Origin: Gammaproteobacteria bacterium UBA2675
GTDB taxonomy: Bacteria; Pseudomonadota; Gammaproteobacteria; Pseudomonadales; Pseudohongiellaceae
DNA: 64,000 bases
NCBI GenBank assembly: GCA_002354805.1
Contig: DEMH01000013.1
Span: 17,017 to 81,016 of the forward strand
Reading direction: 5' to 3'
Of this stretch, positions 18,150-27,344 are shown one piece after another. Within the stretch, counting starts at the first letter, position 1. Each line of letters opens with the position of its first letter. The translations under genes and the position numbers were made by a program. The notes below the pieces were generated by a model. That model searched no databases. It was not told where the DNA came from and saw only the letters and a program-made list of their open reading frames with translations.

Positions 18150-20471
18150 TTATCGGGGTGGCGGCGGAGCAAGTACTTCACGACTACCATTGGCGCCCAT
18201 CTCCGACACAACACCGGCTGCTTCCATCGCCTCGATCATCCGGGCGGCGCGGTTGTAACCAATTCGCAACTTACGCTGCACTGCCGATATCGACGCTTTG
18301 CGGGACTCGGTCACAAACGCTACGGCTTCATCATACAGCGCATCATCTTCTTCGCCTCCTTCGCCGCTGCCGCCACCCATGCCCATATTCATTTCGCGGT
18401 CTTCAACTCCCTGGGTGATCTCTTCGATATAGACCGGCTCGCCACGCTGTTTCCAGTCAGCGACGACACGGTGTACTTCTTCATCGCTGACAAAGGCGCC
18501 GTGCACGCGCTTGGCCAGACCACCACCGGGAGGCAGAAACAGCATGTCGCCGTTGCCCAGCAACTGTTCGGCACCGCCTTCACCCAGAATCGTGCGGGAG
18601 TCGACTTTGGACTGCACCATAAATGACAGTCGGGTCGGGATATTGGCCTTGATCAGACCAGTCAAGACGTCCACAGAGGGTCGCTGTGTGGCAAGGATGA
18701 GGTGAATACCGGCGGCCCTCGCCTTCTGCGCGATGCGCGCGATCAGTTCTTCAACTTTCTTGCCAACTACCATCATCATGTCAGCAAGTTCGTCGACAAT
18801 CACCACTATATTGGGCAATGGCTCCAGAGGTGGTGCTTCCTGGTCATCCTGCAGCGCCATCGGGTCGGGTTTCCAGATCGGGTCGATGATCGGCTCCCCC
18901 GCTTTTATCGCATCCTGAACTTTTTTGTTGTAGCCCGCCAGATTTCGCACGCCCAGTGCAGACATCAACTTGTAGCGCCGCTCCATTTCGGCGACCGACC
19001 AGCGCAGCGCGTTAGCGGCATCCTTCATGTCGGTTACCACTGGGGTCAGCAGGTGAGGAATCCCGTCATACACGGACAGTTCGAGCATCTTGGGGTCGAT
19101 CATGATCATCCGGACATGTTCCGGTGTCGACTTGTAAAGCAGACTGAGGATCATGGCGTTGATGCCCACCGATTTGCCCGAGCCTGTGGTACCTGCCACC
19201 AGCAGATGAGGCATCTTGGCAAGGTCAACGATGACTGGTTTGCCAACGATGTCGTGCCCCAGTGCCATACTCAGTGCGGACTGCGCCTTGTCGAATTCCG
19301 GCGAGGCCAGCACCTGGCTCAGCAGGATCATTTCGCGCTGTTCATTGGGAATCTCGATCCCGATCACGGTCTTGCCGGGGATAACCTCGACCACGCGTAC
19401 GCTGATGACGGCCAGGGATCGCGCAAGATCCTTGCCCAGACTGGTGATGCGACTGGCTTTGACGCCGGGGGCCGGCTGCACTTCAAAGCGCGTAATCACC
19501 GGTCCCGGATGAACCGAGGTAACCTCGATATCAATACCGAAGTCCTGCAGTTTCAACTCCAGCAGCTTTGACATCGCTTCCAGCGATTCGGTGGAATAAC
19601 CCTTTTTGCCAGCATTGCGGTTTTCGTCGAGCAGACCGATAGCTGGCAGCTCACCCGGGGTGCTGCCGGTAAACAGCGTGCCCTGGCGTTCTTTCTCAAC
19701 CCGCTTGCTGCGTGGCGGCGGTGCACTGATCACCGGTTCAATCTTGGGCGGCGTGCGGACCTTTTCTTTTTCGATACGCACATCCAGAGCCTTGCGGCGC
19801 CGCTCTACTGCCTGTTTTACCTTGCCGGCTTCTGCGCGCTTTTCCTGCCAGTCAGCAAAATACTTACGGGCCCGGGCAACCCCATGAATCGTCCAGTAAC
19901 CGATAGCATCCACGACTGAAAGCCAGGAAATCTCAAAGGTCACCGTCAAACCAAAAAGGAATACTGCCAGGTAAACCAGGGTACTGCCGAGCATGGCCAG
20001 CACCGGAACGCTGGCATCCGCCATTGCCGCACCGATCAGTCCGCCTGCAGGCCAGGTACTGCCAGTGGGAATACTGAAGTGCAGAGTCGCCAGAGTGCAC
20101 GCGCCGATTATCAGCAGCACAATACCCGCCACCTTGATGGACACCACGCCCCATGAAAACGCCTGGTCGGCATCGGGCTTTCGAAACAGCCTGTAAACCT
20201 TGAAGCCCAGGGCAAATGGCAGGACATATGCAAAGTAACCCAGCATGTGCAGCAGAATGTCGGCCAGCCAGGCGCCCATATTGCCGACCGCGTTCTGTAC
20301 TGGCTCACCGGTGCCCGTGGTGGTAAATCCGGGATCATCCGGCGAGTAGCTAAGCAGCGCAATCAACAAAAACAGGCCCAGCAGAAAAGCCGCGATGAGG
20401 GTCCCCTCGCGGGCTATACGTTGTGACAGGCTGGCCATCCCGTCGTCCTTGGCGGTCTTTTGTTTGGACAT
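18150..20471 (-). CDS. ftsK: DNA translocase FtsK
   Basis: FtsK pumps chromosomal DNA through the closing septum and activates XerCD recombination at dif. The 773-residue protein has four or five N-terminal membrane segments (about 22-185), a short basic linker (about 200-275), the motor domain with Walker A GTTGSGKS at 427-434 and Walker B IVVIVDELADMMM near 550, and the DNA-reading gamma winged helix at about 705-768 (ISAVQRKLRIGYNRAARMIE). It is a short-linker type compared with the 1329-residue E. coli protein, like those of Pseudomonas. An AT-rich leader precedes the ATG. Confidence 0.96.
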   Translation of the reverse strand: MSKQKTAKDDGMASLSQRIAREGTLIAAFLLGLFLLIALLSYSPDDPGFTTTGTGEPVQNAVGNMGAWLADILLHMLGYFAYVLPFALGFKVYRLFRKPDADQAFSWGVVSIKVAGIVLLIIGACTLATLHFSIPTGSTWPAGGLIGAAMADASVPVLAMLGSTLVYLAVFLFGLTVTFEISWLSVVDAIGYWTIHGVARARKYFADWQEKRAEAGKVKQAVERRRKALDVRIEKEKVRTPPKIEPVISAPPPRSKRVEKERQGTLFTGSTPGELPAIGLLDENRNAGKKGYSTESLEAMSKLLELKLQDFGIDIEVTSVHPGPVITRFEVQPAPGVKASRITSLGKDLARSLAVISVRVVEVIPGKTVIGIEIPNEQREMILLSQVLASPEFDKAQSALSMALGHDIVGKPVIVDLAKMPHLLVAGTTGSGKSVGINAMILSLLYKSTPEHVRMIMIDPKMLELSVYDGIPHLLTPVVTDMKDAANALRWSVAEMERRYKLMSALGVRNLAGYNKKVQDAIKAGEPIIDPIWKPDPMALQDDQEAPPLEPLPNIVVIVDELADMMMVVGKKVEELIARIAQKARAAGIHLILATQRPSVDVLTGLIKANIPTRLSFMVQSKVDSRTILGEGGAEQLLGNGDMLFLPPGGGLAKRVHGAFVSDEEVHRVVADWKQRGEPVYIEEITQGVEDREMNMGMGGGSGEGGEEDDALYDEAVAFVTESRKASISAVQRKLRIGYNRAARMIEAMEAAGVVSEMGANGSREVLAPPPPR

Positions 20472-20523
20472 ATTTTTAAAATTTTTCAGAAACCTGCAGA
20501 ATCAATTTAATTCATTTTCCAGA

Positions 20524-20529
20524 ATTATA
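20524..20529 (-). promoter_or_regulatory. Candidate -10 element for ftsK
   Basis: A perfect TATAAT on the minus strand lies about 53 bases before the ftsK start. No good -35 is seen at the normal distance, so this is only a candidate. Confidence 0.25.
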
Positions 20530-20636
20530 CGGAGCAAGACAAGCATTATTCCTGTTCGAGAAAAACCCACTGCCATATTGCGCGCAGCATAGCACACTCA
20601 AACCCTTGATAATCGCTATGCCAGTCTCCATAGATG

Positions 20637-20642
20637 TATAAT
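20637..20642 (+). promoter_or_regulatory. Candidate -10 element for trxB
   Basis: A perfect TATAAT lies 39 bases before the preferred trxB start. A matching -35 at 16-18 bases is not visible. The TTGATA at 20606-20611 is too far upstream. Confidence 0.3.
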
Positions 20643-20680
20643 CGCAAGCTTTTCCAAAAACCATGCAGGAACTCCACATT

Positions 20681-21628
20681 ATGACCGACAAGCAGCATCA
20701 TCGCCTGATCATCCTGGGCTCCGGACCCGCTGGATACACCGCAGCCGTTTACGCGGCTCGCGCCAACCTCTCTCCCCTGGTGATCACTGGCATGGTTCAG
20801 GGCGGTCAGTTGACCACAACCACGGATGTCGACAACTGGCCAGGGGATGTGGAAGGACTGCAGGGACCTGCTCTGATGGAACGCATGCAGCGTCATGCTG
20901 AGCGCTTCAACACACAGATTGTGTTTGACCACATCAACAAGGCTGAACTGAAGCAGCGTCCGTTTACCCTGCATGGTGACAATGGCATCTACACCTGTGA
21001 CGCACTGATCATTGCAACGGGTGCATCTGCCCAGTATCTGGGCCTCGAATCAGAGACCGCGTTTATGGGCAAGGGTGTCAGCGCCTGCGCCACCTGTGAC
21101 GGCTTCTTTTATCGCAACAAGCCCGTCGCGGTTATTGGCGGCGGCAACACTGCCGTTGAGGAGGCGCTTTACCTGTCCAATATCGCCTCTCACGTGACAC
21201 TGGTACACCGCCGTGACAGCCTGCGAGCAGAAAAGATCCTGCAGGACAAGCTGTTCGCCAAAGCCAAGGAAGGCAAAGTCACCCTGCTCTGGGATCATGT
21301 GCTTGATGAAGTTCTCGGGGATGAGATGGGTGTGACCGGAATCCGGGTAAACAGCACCAAAGGCGAAGCTAGTCAGGAGCTGACGGTTGATGGCGTTTTC
21401 ATCGCGATTGGCCACAAGCCAAACTCGGACATTTTTGTTGATCAACTGGACATGAAAGACGGTTATCTCACCATTCACAGCGGCACCGAGGGCAATGCCA
21501 CCCAAACCAGTATTCCGGGTGTTTTTGCTGCCGGCGACATCGCTGACCACGTTTACCGTCAGGCGATCACATCTGCCGGTTTTGGCTGCATGGCGGCGCT
21601 GGACGCCGAAAAATTCCTGGATCAGTGA
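20681..21628 (+). CDS. trxB: Thioredoxin reductase
   Basis: TrxB is the FAD/NADPH flavoenzyme that reduces thioredoxin. I chose the ATG at 20681 because it aligns with the E. coli N-terminus, and an AGGA lies ten bases upstream; an in-frame ATG at 20663 is less likely. The 315-residue product has the FAD motif GSGPAGYTAAVYAARA (about 13-28), redox-active CATC at 136-139 and the NADPH motif GGGNTAVEEALY (near 153). It is divergent from ftsK and followed three bases later by aat. Reduced thioredoxin would also serve CysH and the ArsC/YffB-like protein. Confidence 0.96.
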   Translation: MTDKQHHRLIILGSGPAGYTAAVYAARANLSPLVITGMVQGGQLTTTTDVDNWPGDVEGLQGPALMERMQRHAERFNTQIVFDHINKAELKQRPFTLHGDNGIYTCDALIIATGASAQYLGLESETAFMGKGVSACATCDGFFYRNKPVAVIGGGNTAVEEALYLSNIASHVTLVHRRDSLRAEKILQDKLFAKAKEGKVTLLWDHVLDEVLGDEMGVTGIRVNSTKGEASQELTVDGVFIAIGHKPNSDIFVDQLDMKDGYLTIHSGTEGNATQTSIPGVFAAGDIADHVYRQAITSAGFGCMAALDAEKFLDQ

Positions 21629-21631
21629 TTC

Positions 21632-22342
21632 ATGGGGCAGCTGACACGGCTGCACGCCGACAACCTCCACTTTCCTCCAGCCGACAACGCGCTGGAGGAT
21701 CCGCCAGGCCTGCTGGCAGTGGGTGGAGATCTGCGGCCCGAGCGGCTGCTGGCGGCCTATCGACAGGGCATATTCCCGTGGTTTGATGACAGCAGCCCTA
21801 TCCTGTGGTGGTCGCCCGACCCCCGAATGGTGCTCAACCCAGCTGATGTCCATTGCTCTCGCAGCCTCGGCAAACTGATTCGACGCGGCCTTTACCGTGT
21901 CACCATGGACTGTGCGTTTGATCAGGTCATACAACAGTGCGCAGCGCACCGGGATGGTCAGCCCGGCACCTGGATCACCGAAGACATGCAACAGGCCTAT
22001 ATCAGGCTGTACCACCTGGGTTATGCCCATTCGATTGAGGTCTGGCAAGAACATACCCTGGTTGGCGGGCTTTACGGCATCAGCCTGGGACGGATGTTTT
22101 TTGGAGAATCCATGTTCAGCCGGCAGCCCAATACGTCCAAGCTGGCGTTTGTGGCGCTGTGTCGGCAGCTGCAACAATGGTCATTCACACTGATTGACTG
22201 CCAGTTGCCCACCGATCACCTGGCCAGCCTGGGGGCCACCCCCATGAGCAGGCAGAGGTTTCTTGCGCTGTTGGCCGAAAATCGCATTGAAGATGGTCTG
22301 TATAAGCACTGGCAACTTGATGAAAATTGCCTTGTCGCTTGA
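21632..22342 (+). CDS. aat: Leucyl/phenylalanyl-tRNA-protein transferase
   Basis: Aat adds Leu or Phe to proteins with N-terminal Arg or Lys, creating N-degrons that ClpS delivers to ClpAP. The 236-residue protein shows the family segments FPPADNAL, GLLAVGGDL (near 29-37), YRQGIFPWF (near 46-54), ILWWSPDPRMVL and GESMFSRQPNTSKLA (near 155). It follows trxB by three bases. Its targets' machinery, clpA and clpS, is encoded just beyond infA, so the Leu/N-degron pathway is clustered here. Confidence 0.95.
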   Translation: MGQLTRLHADNLHFPPADNALEDPPGLLAVGGDLRPERLLAAYRQGIFPWFDDSSPILWWSPDPRMVLNPADVHCSRSLGKLIRRGLYRVTMDCAFDQVIQQCAAHRDGQPGTWITEDMQQAYIRLYHLGYAHSIEVWQEHTLVGGLYGISLGRMFFGESMFSRQPNTSKLAFVALCRQLQQWSFTLIDCQLPTDHLASLGATPMSRQRFLALLAENRIEDGLYKHWQLDENCLVA

Positions 22343-22436
22343 CTTAACTTTGAGTCGAACCCGGACGAGGCTTTGCCAACGACAAAAAATTCAGGCAAAA
22401 TGCGCGCTTACTTCAAGCAGTGAGAATTTCTTTTAG

Positions 22437-22655
22437 ATGGCTAAAGAAGACCAGATTGAAATGGAAGGCGAAGTGGTAGACACCCTTCCGAACACCATGT
22501 TCCGCGTCAAACTCGAAAACGGCCACATCGTGACCGCCCATATTTCGGGCAAAATGCGCAAGAATTACATCCGCATCCTGACCGGCGACATGGTCAAGGT
22601 AGAGTTGACACCCTACGACCTGACCAAGGGTCGCATCACCTACCGCGCTCGTTAA
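22437..22655 (+). CDS. infA: Translation initiation factor IF-1
   Basis: IF-1 binds the ribosomal A site during initiation. The 72-residue S1-like OB-fold protein is full length, with MAKEDQIEMEGEV at the start, FRVKLENGH near 22 and KMRKNYIRILTGD near 39. It sits between aat and convergent clpA, the conserved gammaproteobacterial position. Its stop codon lies within a perfect palindrome described separately. Confidence 0.98.
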   Translation: MAKEDQIEMEGEVVDTLPNTMFRVKLENGHIVTAHISGKMRKNYIRILTGDMVKVELTPYDLTKGRITYRAR

Positions 22656-22666
22656 TTAACGAGCGC
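22645..22666. repeat. 22-bp perfect palindrome spanning the infA stop codon
   Basis: Positions 22645-22666 read identically on both strands (GCGCTCGTTAA then TTAACGAGCGC), covering the last codons and the stop of infA. It lies between convergent infA and clpA and could fold into a hairpin in either transcript. It lacks a T-run. Confidence 0.6.
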
Positions 22667-22682
22667 TCAGGCCTGCCTGCGG

Positions 22683-24974
22683 CTAACTGTCTGCCGAGCT
22701 TAATGCCCGGCTTTCCGACTTCTTGCCGCGCCGATTGATATCCAGCTCCACCTCATCATTAACGATGGACACGGTGACTTCGCCGCCGTCAGCCAGCTTG
22801 CCAAACAGGATCTCTTCGGCAAGCGCTTTCTTCAGTTTCTCCTGAATCAGCCGAGCCATCGGTCTGGCACCCATTTGCGGGTTATATCCATTGACCGCAA
22901 ACCAGTCTCGGGCGCTGTCGTCAACGCTCAACGTGACCTTCTTGCTGTCCAGCTGTACCTGCAGCTCCACCAGGAACTTGTCGACCACAGTGCGGATAGT
23001 CTCAGGCTGCAATGGGCCAAACTGAACAACGGCATCCAGACGGTTGCGGAACTCTGGTGTAAAGCTGCGTTTGATGACTTCCATACCATCACTGCTGTGA
23101 TCCTGCGCCGTGAACCCGATGGATGGTCGTGACATTTCCTGGGCTCCCGCGTTGGTGGTCATGATCAGAATGACGTTGCGGAAGTCAGCCTTGCGCCCGT
23201 TATTGTCAGTCAAGGTGCCATGGTCCATGACCTGCAGCAGGATGTTGAAGACATCAGGATGCGCCTTCTCAATCTCGTCCAGCAGCAGCACACAGTGCGG
23301 ATGCTTGGTCACTGCCTCGGTCAGCAGGCCGCCCTGATCAAAACCGACATAGCCGGGGGGCGCACCGATCAGGCGCGACACGGTGTGTCGCTCCATGTAT
23401 TCGGACATATCGAAACGCAACAACTCAATCCCCATAATTCGCGCCAGCTGACGGCTGACTTCGGTCTTACCAACACCAGTAGGACCGGCAAACAGATAGG
23501 AGCCGATCGGCTTGTCCGGCGTGTTGAGACCGGCGCGCGACAGCTTGATAGCCGTTGCCAGTGATTCAATGGCCTCATCCTGACCAAATACCACCATCTT
23601 CAGGTTGGCTTCCAGACCACGCAGGGCTTCAACATCAGAGGATGTCACGTGCTGCGGCGGGATACGCGCAATTGACGCAACAACACGCTCCATGTCGGGT
23701 GCCTGTATCAGCTTCTTGCGTTTGCTATCAGGCTGCAGACGCTGCCAGGCGCCCGCCTCGTCAATTACATCGATTGCCTTGTCAGGCATATAGCGGTCAT
23801 TGATGTAGCGTCCTGCAAGCTCTGAGGCCGCACGCAGCGCGTTATCGCTGTAGCGAAGATCATGGTGTGCCTCAAAGCGCGACTTAAGGCCTTTGAGAAT
23901 CTTGTAGGTCGTTTCCACATCCGGTTCTTCGATATCGATTTTCTGAAACCGCCGTGACAGCGCCCTGTCTTTGTCAAAGATGCCACGGTATTCCTGATAG
24001 GTAGTCGAACCCACGCAGCGTAAGTCACCCGACGTCAGGATGGGTTTCAGCAGATTGGAGGCGTCCATGACACCGCCCGAAGCCGCGCCGGCACCGATGA
24101 TGGTATGAATTTCATCAATAAAAAGAACGGATTCCGGCTGTTTCTTCAACTCAGCCAGCAGTGTCTTGAAGCGTTTTTCAAAATCCCCACGGTACTTGGT
24201 GCCAGCCAGCAATGCACCCATATCCAGCGAATAGATCACATGCCCCTTGAGGACATCCGGCACCTGGTCTTCGACCACCATACGGGCCAGACCTTCAACT
24301 ACTGCCGTTTTACCGACACCGGATTCGCCCACCAACAGTGGATTGTTCTTGCGTCGTCGACACAATATCTGAATCAGGCGCAGTACTTCTTTGTCGCGGC
24401 CAATCAGCGGATCAATGCGACCCTGCCGGGCCAGCTCATTGAGGTTGGTGGCATAGTTTTCCAGTGCACTGGCGGAACCGCTGCCCTCTTCTTCAGTGCC
24501 TTCCTGCTCTGATTTTTCGGGATCTGGCGAGTCACCCTGCTGCTTGCTGATACCGTGACTGATGTAGTTGACCACATCAAGGCGGGCGATTTCCTGCTGA
24601 CTCAGCAGGTACACCGCCTGGCTCTCCTGTTCGCTAAAGATGGCAACCAGCACATTGCCGCCGCTGACTTCCTGGCGGCCGGAGGACTGCACGTGGAAGA
24701 CGGCACGCTGCAGCACACGCTGGAATCCGAGTGTCGGCTGAGTGTCACGCTCCTCGTCATGCTCGGCAAGAACCGGCGTGGTAGCTTCAATATAGTCCAC
24801 CAGGCCAGCACGCAGACGGGAAATATCCGCTCCGCAATGCAGCAGCACATCGATCGCCAGATCATTGTCCAGCAATGACAACAGCAGGTGTTCTACGGTC
24901 ATGTATTCGTGACGTTTGCTGCGCGCATTCGCAAACGCGGCATTCAAGGTCGCTTCCAGATCACGGCTGAGCAT
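22683..24974 (-). CDS. clpA: ATP-dependent Clp protease ATP-binding subunit ClpA
   Basis: ClpA is the Hsp100 unfoldase that feeds substrates to ClpP. The 763-residue protein has the Clp_N repeats (1-140), an acidic Glu/Ser-rich linker (about 145-172), the D1 ATPase with Walker A GESGVGKT at 216-223 and Walker B FIDEIH at 285-290, and the D2 ATPase with Walker A GPTGVGKT at 497-504 and LLDEIEKAH. A ClpP-binding IGF-like loop is plausible near SIGFTAQD. A GGAGG ribosome site precedes the start. It follows its adaptor clpS by 14 bases; clpP is not in the window. Confidence 0.97.
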   Translation of the reverse strand: MLSRDLEATLNAAFANARSKRHEYMTVEHLLLSLLDNDLAIDVLLHCGADISRLRAGLVDYIEATTPVLAEHDEERDTQPTLGFQRVLQRAVFHVQSSGRQEVSGGNVLVAIFSEQESQAVYLLSQQEIARLDVVNYISHGISKQQGDSPDPEKSEQEGTEEEGSGSASALENYATNLNELARQGRIDPLIGRDKEVLRLIQILCRRRKNNPLLVGESGVGKTAVVEGLARMVVEDQVPDVLKGHVIYSLDMGALLAGTKYRGDFEKRFKTLLAELKKQPESVLFIDEIHTIIGAGAASGGVMDASNLLKPILTSGDLRCVGSTTYQEYRGIFDKDRALSRRFQKIDIEEPDVETTYKILKGLKSRFEAHHDLRYSDNALRAASELAGRYINDRYMPDKAIDVIDEAGAWQRLQPDSKRKKLIQAPDMERVVASIARIPPQHVTSSDVEALRGLEANLKMVVFGQDEAIESLATAIKLSRAGLNTPDKPIGSYLFAGPTGVGKTEVSRQLARIMGIELLRFDMSEYMERHTVSRLIGAPPGYVGFDQGGLLTEAVTKHPHCVLLLDEIEKAHPDVFNILLQVMDHGTLTDNNGRKADFRNVILIMTTNAGAQEMSRPSIGFTAQDHSSDGMEVIKRSFTPEFRNRLDAVVQFGPLQPETIRTVVDKFLVELQVQLDSKKVTLSVDDSARDWFAVNGYNPQMGARPMARLIQEKLKKALAEEILFGKLADGGEVTVSIVNDEVELDINRRGKKSESRALSSADS

Positions 24975-24988
24975 GATGTCTTCCTCCC

Positions 24989-25339
24989 CTACTGATCAAC
25001 TTCAACGTGGCAAAGCAATGGTTGCTGGTTCTCGCGCGAAAACTCATTGACCTGCTGAGCCTTGGTTTCGGCGACATCGCGACTGTAAACGCCACAGACG
25101 GCCTTCCCCTCGGTGTGGACCTTCAACATGATCTGGGTCGCCTTTTCCACCGGCATCTGAAAGAACTCTACCAGCACCCCCACCACAAATTCCATGGGTG
25201 TGTAGTCGTCGTTCATAAGTAAAACTTTGTATAACGGTGGCTTGGCGAGTTTGGGCTTGTCAGCCGCCGTCGCCAGCCCGCGATCCGAGTGCTGATCGGG
25301 TTTCTGGCCGTCTGGCGACTGAGCGAAAATACTGCGCAT
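24989..25339 (-). CDS. clpS: ClpA adaptor protein ClpS
   Basis: ClpS recognises N-degrons and delivers them to ClpAP. The 116-residue protein has a variable N-terminal tail (to about 32), then the adaptor core with PLYKVLLMNDDYTPMEFVV (36-54), which carries the N-end-binding NDDYT residues, and HTEGKAVCGVYSRDVAE near 82-98. It is the first gene of clpS-clpA and is divergent from cspD, the E. coli arrangement. Confidence 0.95.
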   Translation of the reverse strand: MRSIFAQSPDGQKPDQHSDRGLATAADKPKLAKPPLYKVLLMNDDYTPMEFVVGVLVEFFQMPVEKATQIMLKVHTEGKAVCGVYSRDVAETKAQQVNEFSRENQQPLLCHVEVDQ

Positions 25340-25619
25340 GTTGTGCTGTTTCTCTCTATCTGATTTCTGGCTGATCGCCTGTGATTGCCAACAAAGATGC
25401 TATTTGCAAAGATCGACGCAGGCGTATATTTATTTCAGAGCCACATTATCACACGCCACTTCAGTCTACTTCCATATTACAGACTGTTGCAATTAGACAA
25501 AAATGATGAATAATAAAGCCTTGCAGGGACGACTTACATACGTTAAGGATTAACACTCAGGTCATACCTGGCGTGTAACACAATTAAAATTAGAACTATA
25601 CGTGCAATGGAGTATTACG
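25340..25619. other. Intergenic region between divergent clpS and cspD
   Basis: This 280-base AT-rich spacer must hold the promoters of clpS (leftward) and cspD (rightward). A weak cspD -35 candidate TTGCAA is at 25487-25492, but no convincing -10 follows. The roughly 100 bases before cspD could be a long leader as in other cold-shock genes. No ORF or structured RNA is evident. Confidence 0.4.
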
Positions 25620-25838
25620 ATGGCAATGGGGCAAGTTAAATGGTTCAACAACGCTAAAGGTTTTGGTTTTATTCTTCCAGACGACGGTGGCGGTGATCTG
25701 TTCGCCCACTATTCGGCGATCGGTATGGACGGATATAAAACCCTGAAAGCAGGTCAAACCGTAACCTTTGAAACCCTGGAAGGTCCAAAGGGCCTTCACG
25801 CGACCAACATCAAACCTGTCGCACAATCACAAGCCTGA
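25620..25838 (+). CDS. cspD: Cold-shock-domain protein CspD
   Basis: This 72-residue single-strand nucleic-acid-binding protein has RNP1 KGFGFI and RNP2-like LFAHYSAI. Its sequence (VKWFNNAKGFGFI, MDGYKTLKAGQ, GPKGLHA) follows E. coli CspD, a replication inhibitor, rather than CspA. The ATG at 25620 is chosen because GGAG lies seven bases upstream. The position beside clpS-clpA is conserved for cspD. Confidence 0.93.
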   Translation: MAMGQVKWFNNAKGFGFILPDDGGGDLFAHYSAIGMDGYKTLKAGQTVTFETLEGPKGLHATNIKPVAQSQA

Positions 25839-25844
25839 CGAGTC

Positions 25845-25869
25845 GGCGGGAGCCGAACAGGCTCCCGCC
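25845..25869 (+). terminator. Hairpin terminator after cspD
   Basis: GGCGGGAGCC (25845-25854) and GGCTCCCGCC (25860-25869) form a perfect 10-bp GC-rich stem with loop GAACA, seven bases after the cspD stop codon. The following sequence has few Ts, so termination may be partial. Confidence 0.7.
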
Positions 25870-25960
25870 TCAGCTCACACACAAGCCCCTCCTCCTCGTT
25901 CTGACCATCGAATTGAGATAAAAAACTTTTTACTCACCAGTTTTGGCTATACTTGCGCGC

Positions 25961-26518
25961 ATGCCAAATCTCATACTGTTCAACAAGCCCTTCAACGTTC
26001 TGTCCCAGTTCACTGGCGATGTGCCGGAACAGACTCTTGCTCACTATATCGACAAGCCGGGATTCTATCCGGCCGGACGACTCGATAAGGACTCGGAAGG
26101 TCTGCTGTTGCTGACCGACGATGGTCAGACCCAGCATCGAATTGCTGAACCGCGCTATAAACTTGCCAAAACTTACTGGGCACAGGTAGAGGGCATTCCC
26201 GACGACAAGGCACTCATGCAGCTGCGCAATGGCATAGTGCTGAAGGACGGCCCCACTCGACCGACGCAGGCCGAACTGATCGAACCAACAGATTTGTGGC
26301 CGCGTGTGCCGCCGATACGGGTCCGCAAGCAGATACCCGACAGCTGGGTGCAGCTCACGATAACCGAAGGTCGGAACAGGCAGGTAAGGCGCATGACGGC
26401 GGCAGTGGGATATCCAACACTGCGGCTGATTCGATATCAGATCGGTGACTGGACACTGGGCAGTCTGAGTCCCGGCGAATGGCGAATGATAGAACTGCCT
26501 GAGCGCTGGTGGCGCTGA
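25961..26518 (+). CDS. rluE: 23S rRNA pseudouridine synthase RluE
   Basis: RluE makes pseudouridine 2457 in 23S rRNA. The ATG at 25961 gives a 185-residue product beginning MPNLILFNKPFNVL, matching the family; an in-frame start 18 bases upstream is less likely. The catalytic Asp is D42 in GRLDKDSEGLLLL, and the C-terminal EGRNRQVRRMTAAVG motif is present near 142-156. It has no S4 domain, as in RluE. It converges on moaE. Confidence 0.9.
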   Translation: MPNLILFNKPFNVLSQFTGDVPEQTLAHYIDKPGFYPAGRLDKDSEGLLLLTDDGQTQHRIAEPRYKLAKTYWAQVEGIPDDKALMQLRNGIVLKDGPTRPTQAELIEPTDLWPRVPPIRVRKQIPDSWVQLTITEGRNRQVRRMTAAVGYPTLRLIRYQIGDWTLGSLSPGEWRMIELPERWWR

Positions 26519-26542
26519 GCATTGCTGCTTCGTTCAGACTGG

Positions 26543-27055
26543 CTACTCGTCTGCCGGCTTATTTTCCCAGCGCGCCGCCCGCTGGTAATCCGACTGGCGT
26601 GATGCCACCCATTCGCTCTGCTCACCAAAACGCTGCTTCTTCCAGAAAGGAGCGGACGTTTTAAGATAGTCCATGATGAATTCCGCAGCCGCAAATGCGG
26701 CCTCGCGGTGCGCACTGGCTGTCAACACCAGCACAATCTGATCGTGCGGCAGCAGTTTACCTACACGATGTACCACACGCACGGCCTGCAGTGGCCAACG
26801 TGCTCTGGCCTGCTCGACAATAGCCCGCAACGCCTTCTCGGTCATGCCCGGGTAATGCTCAAGCGTCAGCGACTGCCCCGCTGCGGCCGAAGCCTGGCCA
26901 TCAGTTCCTGAACCCGGTGCGACATCCCTGACCAGCCCGCTGAACATGACGACCGCACCCGGATTACCTGCATCCGCGATAATGCCCTGATATTCGTGTG
27001 CCACGTCGAAATCAGCCGTCTGCACACGCACATCGAATATTTCCTGCGCAGACAT
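26543..27055 (-). CDS. moaE: Molybdopterin synthase catalytic subunit MoaE
   Basis: MoaE inserts sulfur from the MoaD thiocarboxylate into precursor Z to form molybdopterin. The 170-residue protein has FSGLVRD near 38-44, LEHYPGMTEKAL near 65-76, the RVGKLLPHD segment near 100 and the catalytic-Lys region FWKKQRFG near 136-143. It is one base after moaD. The tail beyond residue 145 is a little longer than usual. Confidence 0.95.
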   Translation of the reverse strand: MSAQEIFDVRVQTADFDVAHEYQGIIADAGNPGAVVMFSGLVRDVAPGSGTDGQASAAAGQSLTLEHYPGMTEKALRAIVEQARARWPLQAVRVVHRVGKLLPHDQIVLVLTASAHREAAFAAAEFIMDYLKTSAPFWKKQRFGEQSEWVASRQSDYQRAARWENKPADE

Positions 27056-27056
27056 C

Positions 27057-27308
27057 CTAACCTCCCGTCATCGGCGGAAAGAAGGCTACCTCTTCCTGTC
27101 CGGTCAAGGTTCGCTCACGATCCACAACTTCCTGATCAACGGCAACCAGAACCTGCTGCGCATCAGTCAGCAATGCCCATGGCGCACCGCGCTCTGCCAG
27201 CCAGGCCGCCAGATCCGCAACGGTAGTTACATCTGCTGGCAAATCCAGCTGCTCAGACTCGCGGCCGAGCTGCTCCCTGACACTGGCAAAGTACTGTAAG
27301 TTCAACAT
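27057..27308 (-). CDS. moaD: Molybdopterin synthase sulfur carrier MoaD
   Basis: MoaD is the ubiquitin-like sulfur carrier subunit, 83 residues long, opening MLNLQYFASVREQLG and ending in the required Gly-Gly, which is adenylated and then thiocarboxylated. It lies between moaC and moaE and is nearly contiguous with moaE. Confidence 0.95.
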   Translation of the reverse strand: MLNLQYFASVREQLGRESEQLDLPADVTTVADLAAWLAERGAPWALLTDAQQVLVAVDQEVVDRERTLTGQEEVAFFPPMTGG

Positions 27309-27344
27309 TAAAATTCAATCCTGTTCTTCATCTGCTGGTTCAGA

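Noticed and set aside
18702..19571. A 289-codon open frame opposite ftsK
   Set aside because: It mirrors the FtsK motor domain, its residue composition (His/Asp/Gln-rich) is that of a reverse-complement shadow, and no family is visible.
21050..22177. A 375-codon open frame on the minus strand opposite trxB and aat
   Set aside because: It crosses two well-supported genes, has no recognisable motif and lacks a ribosome site; it is a shadow of GC-rich coding sequence.
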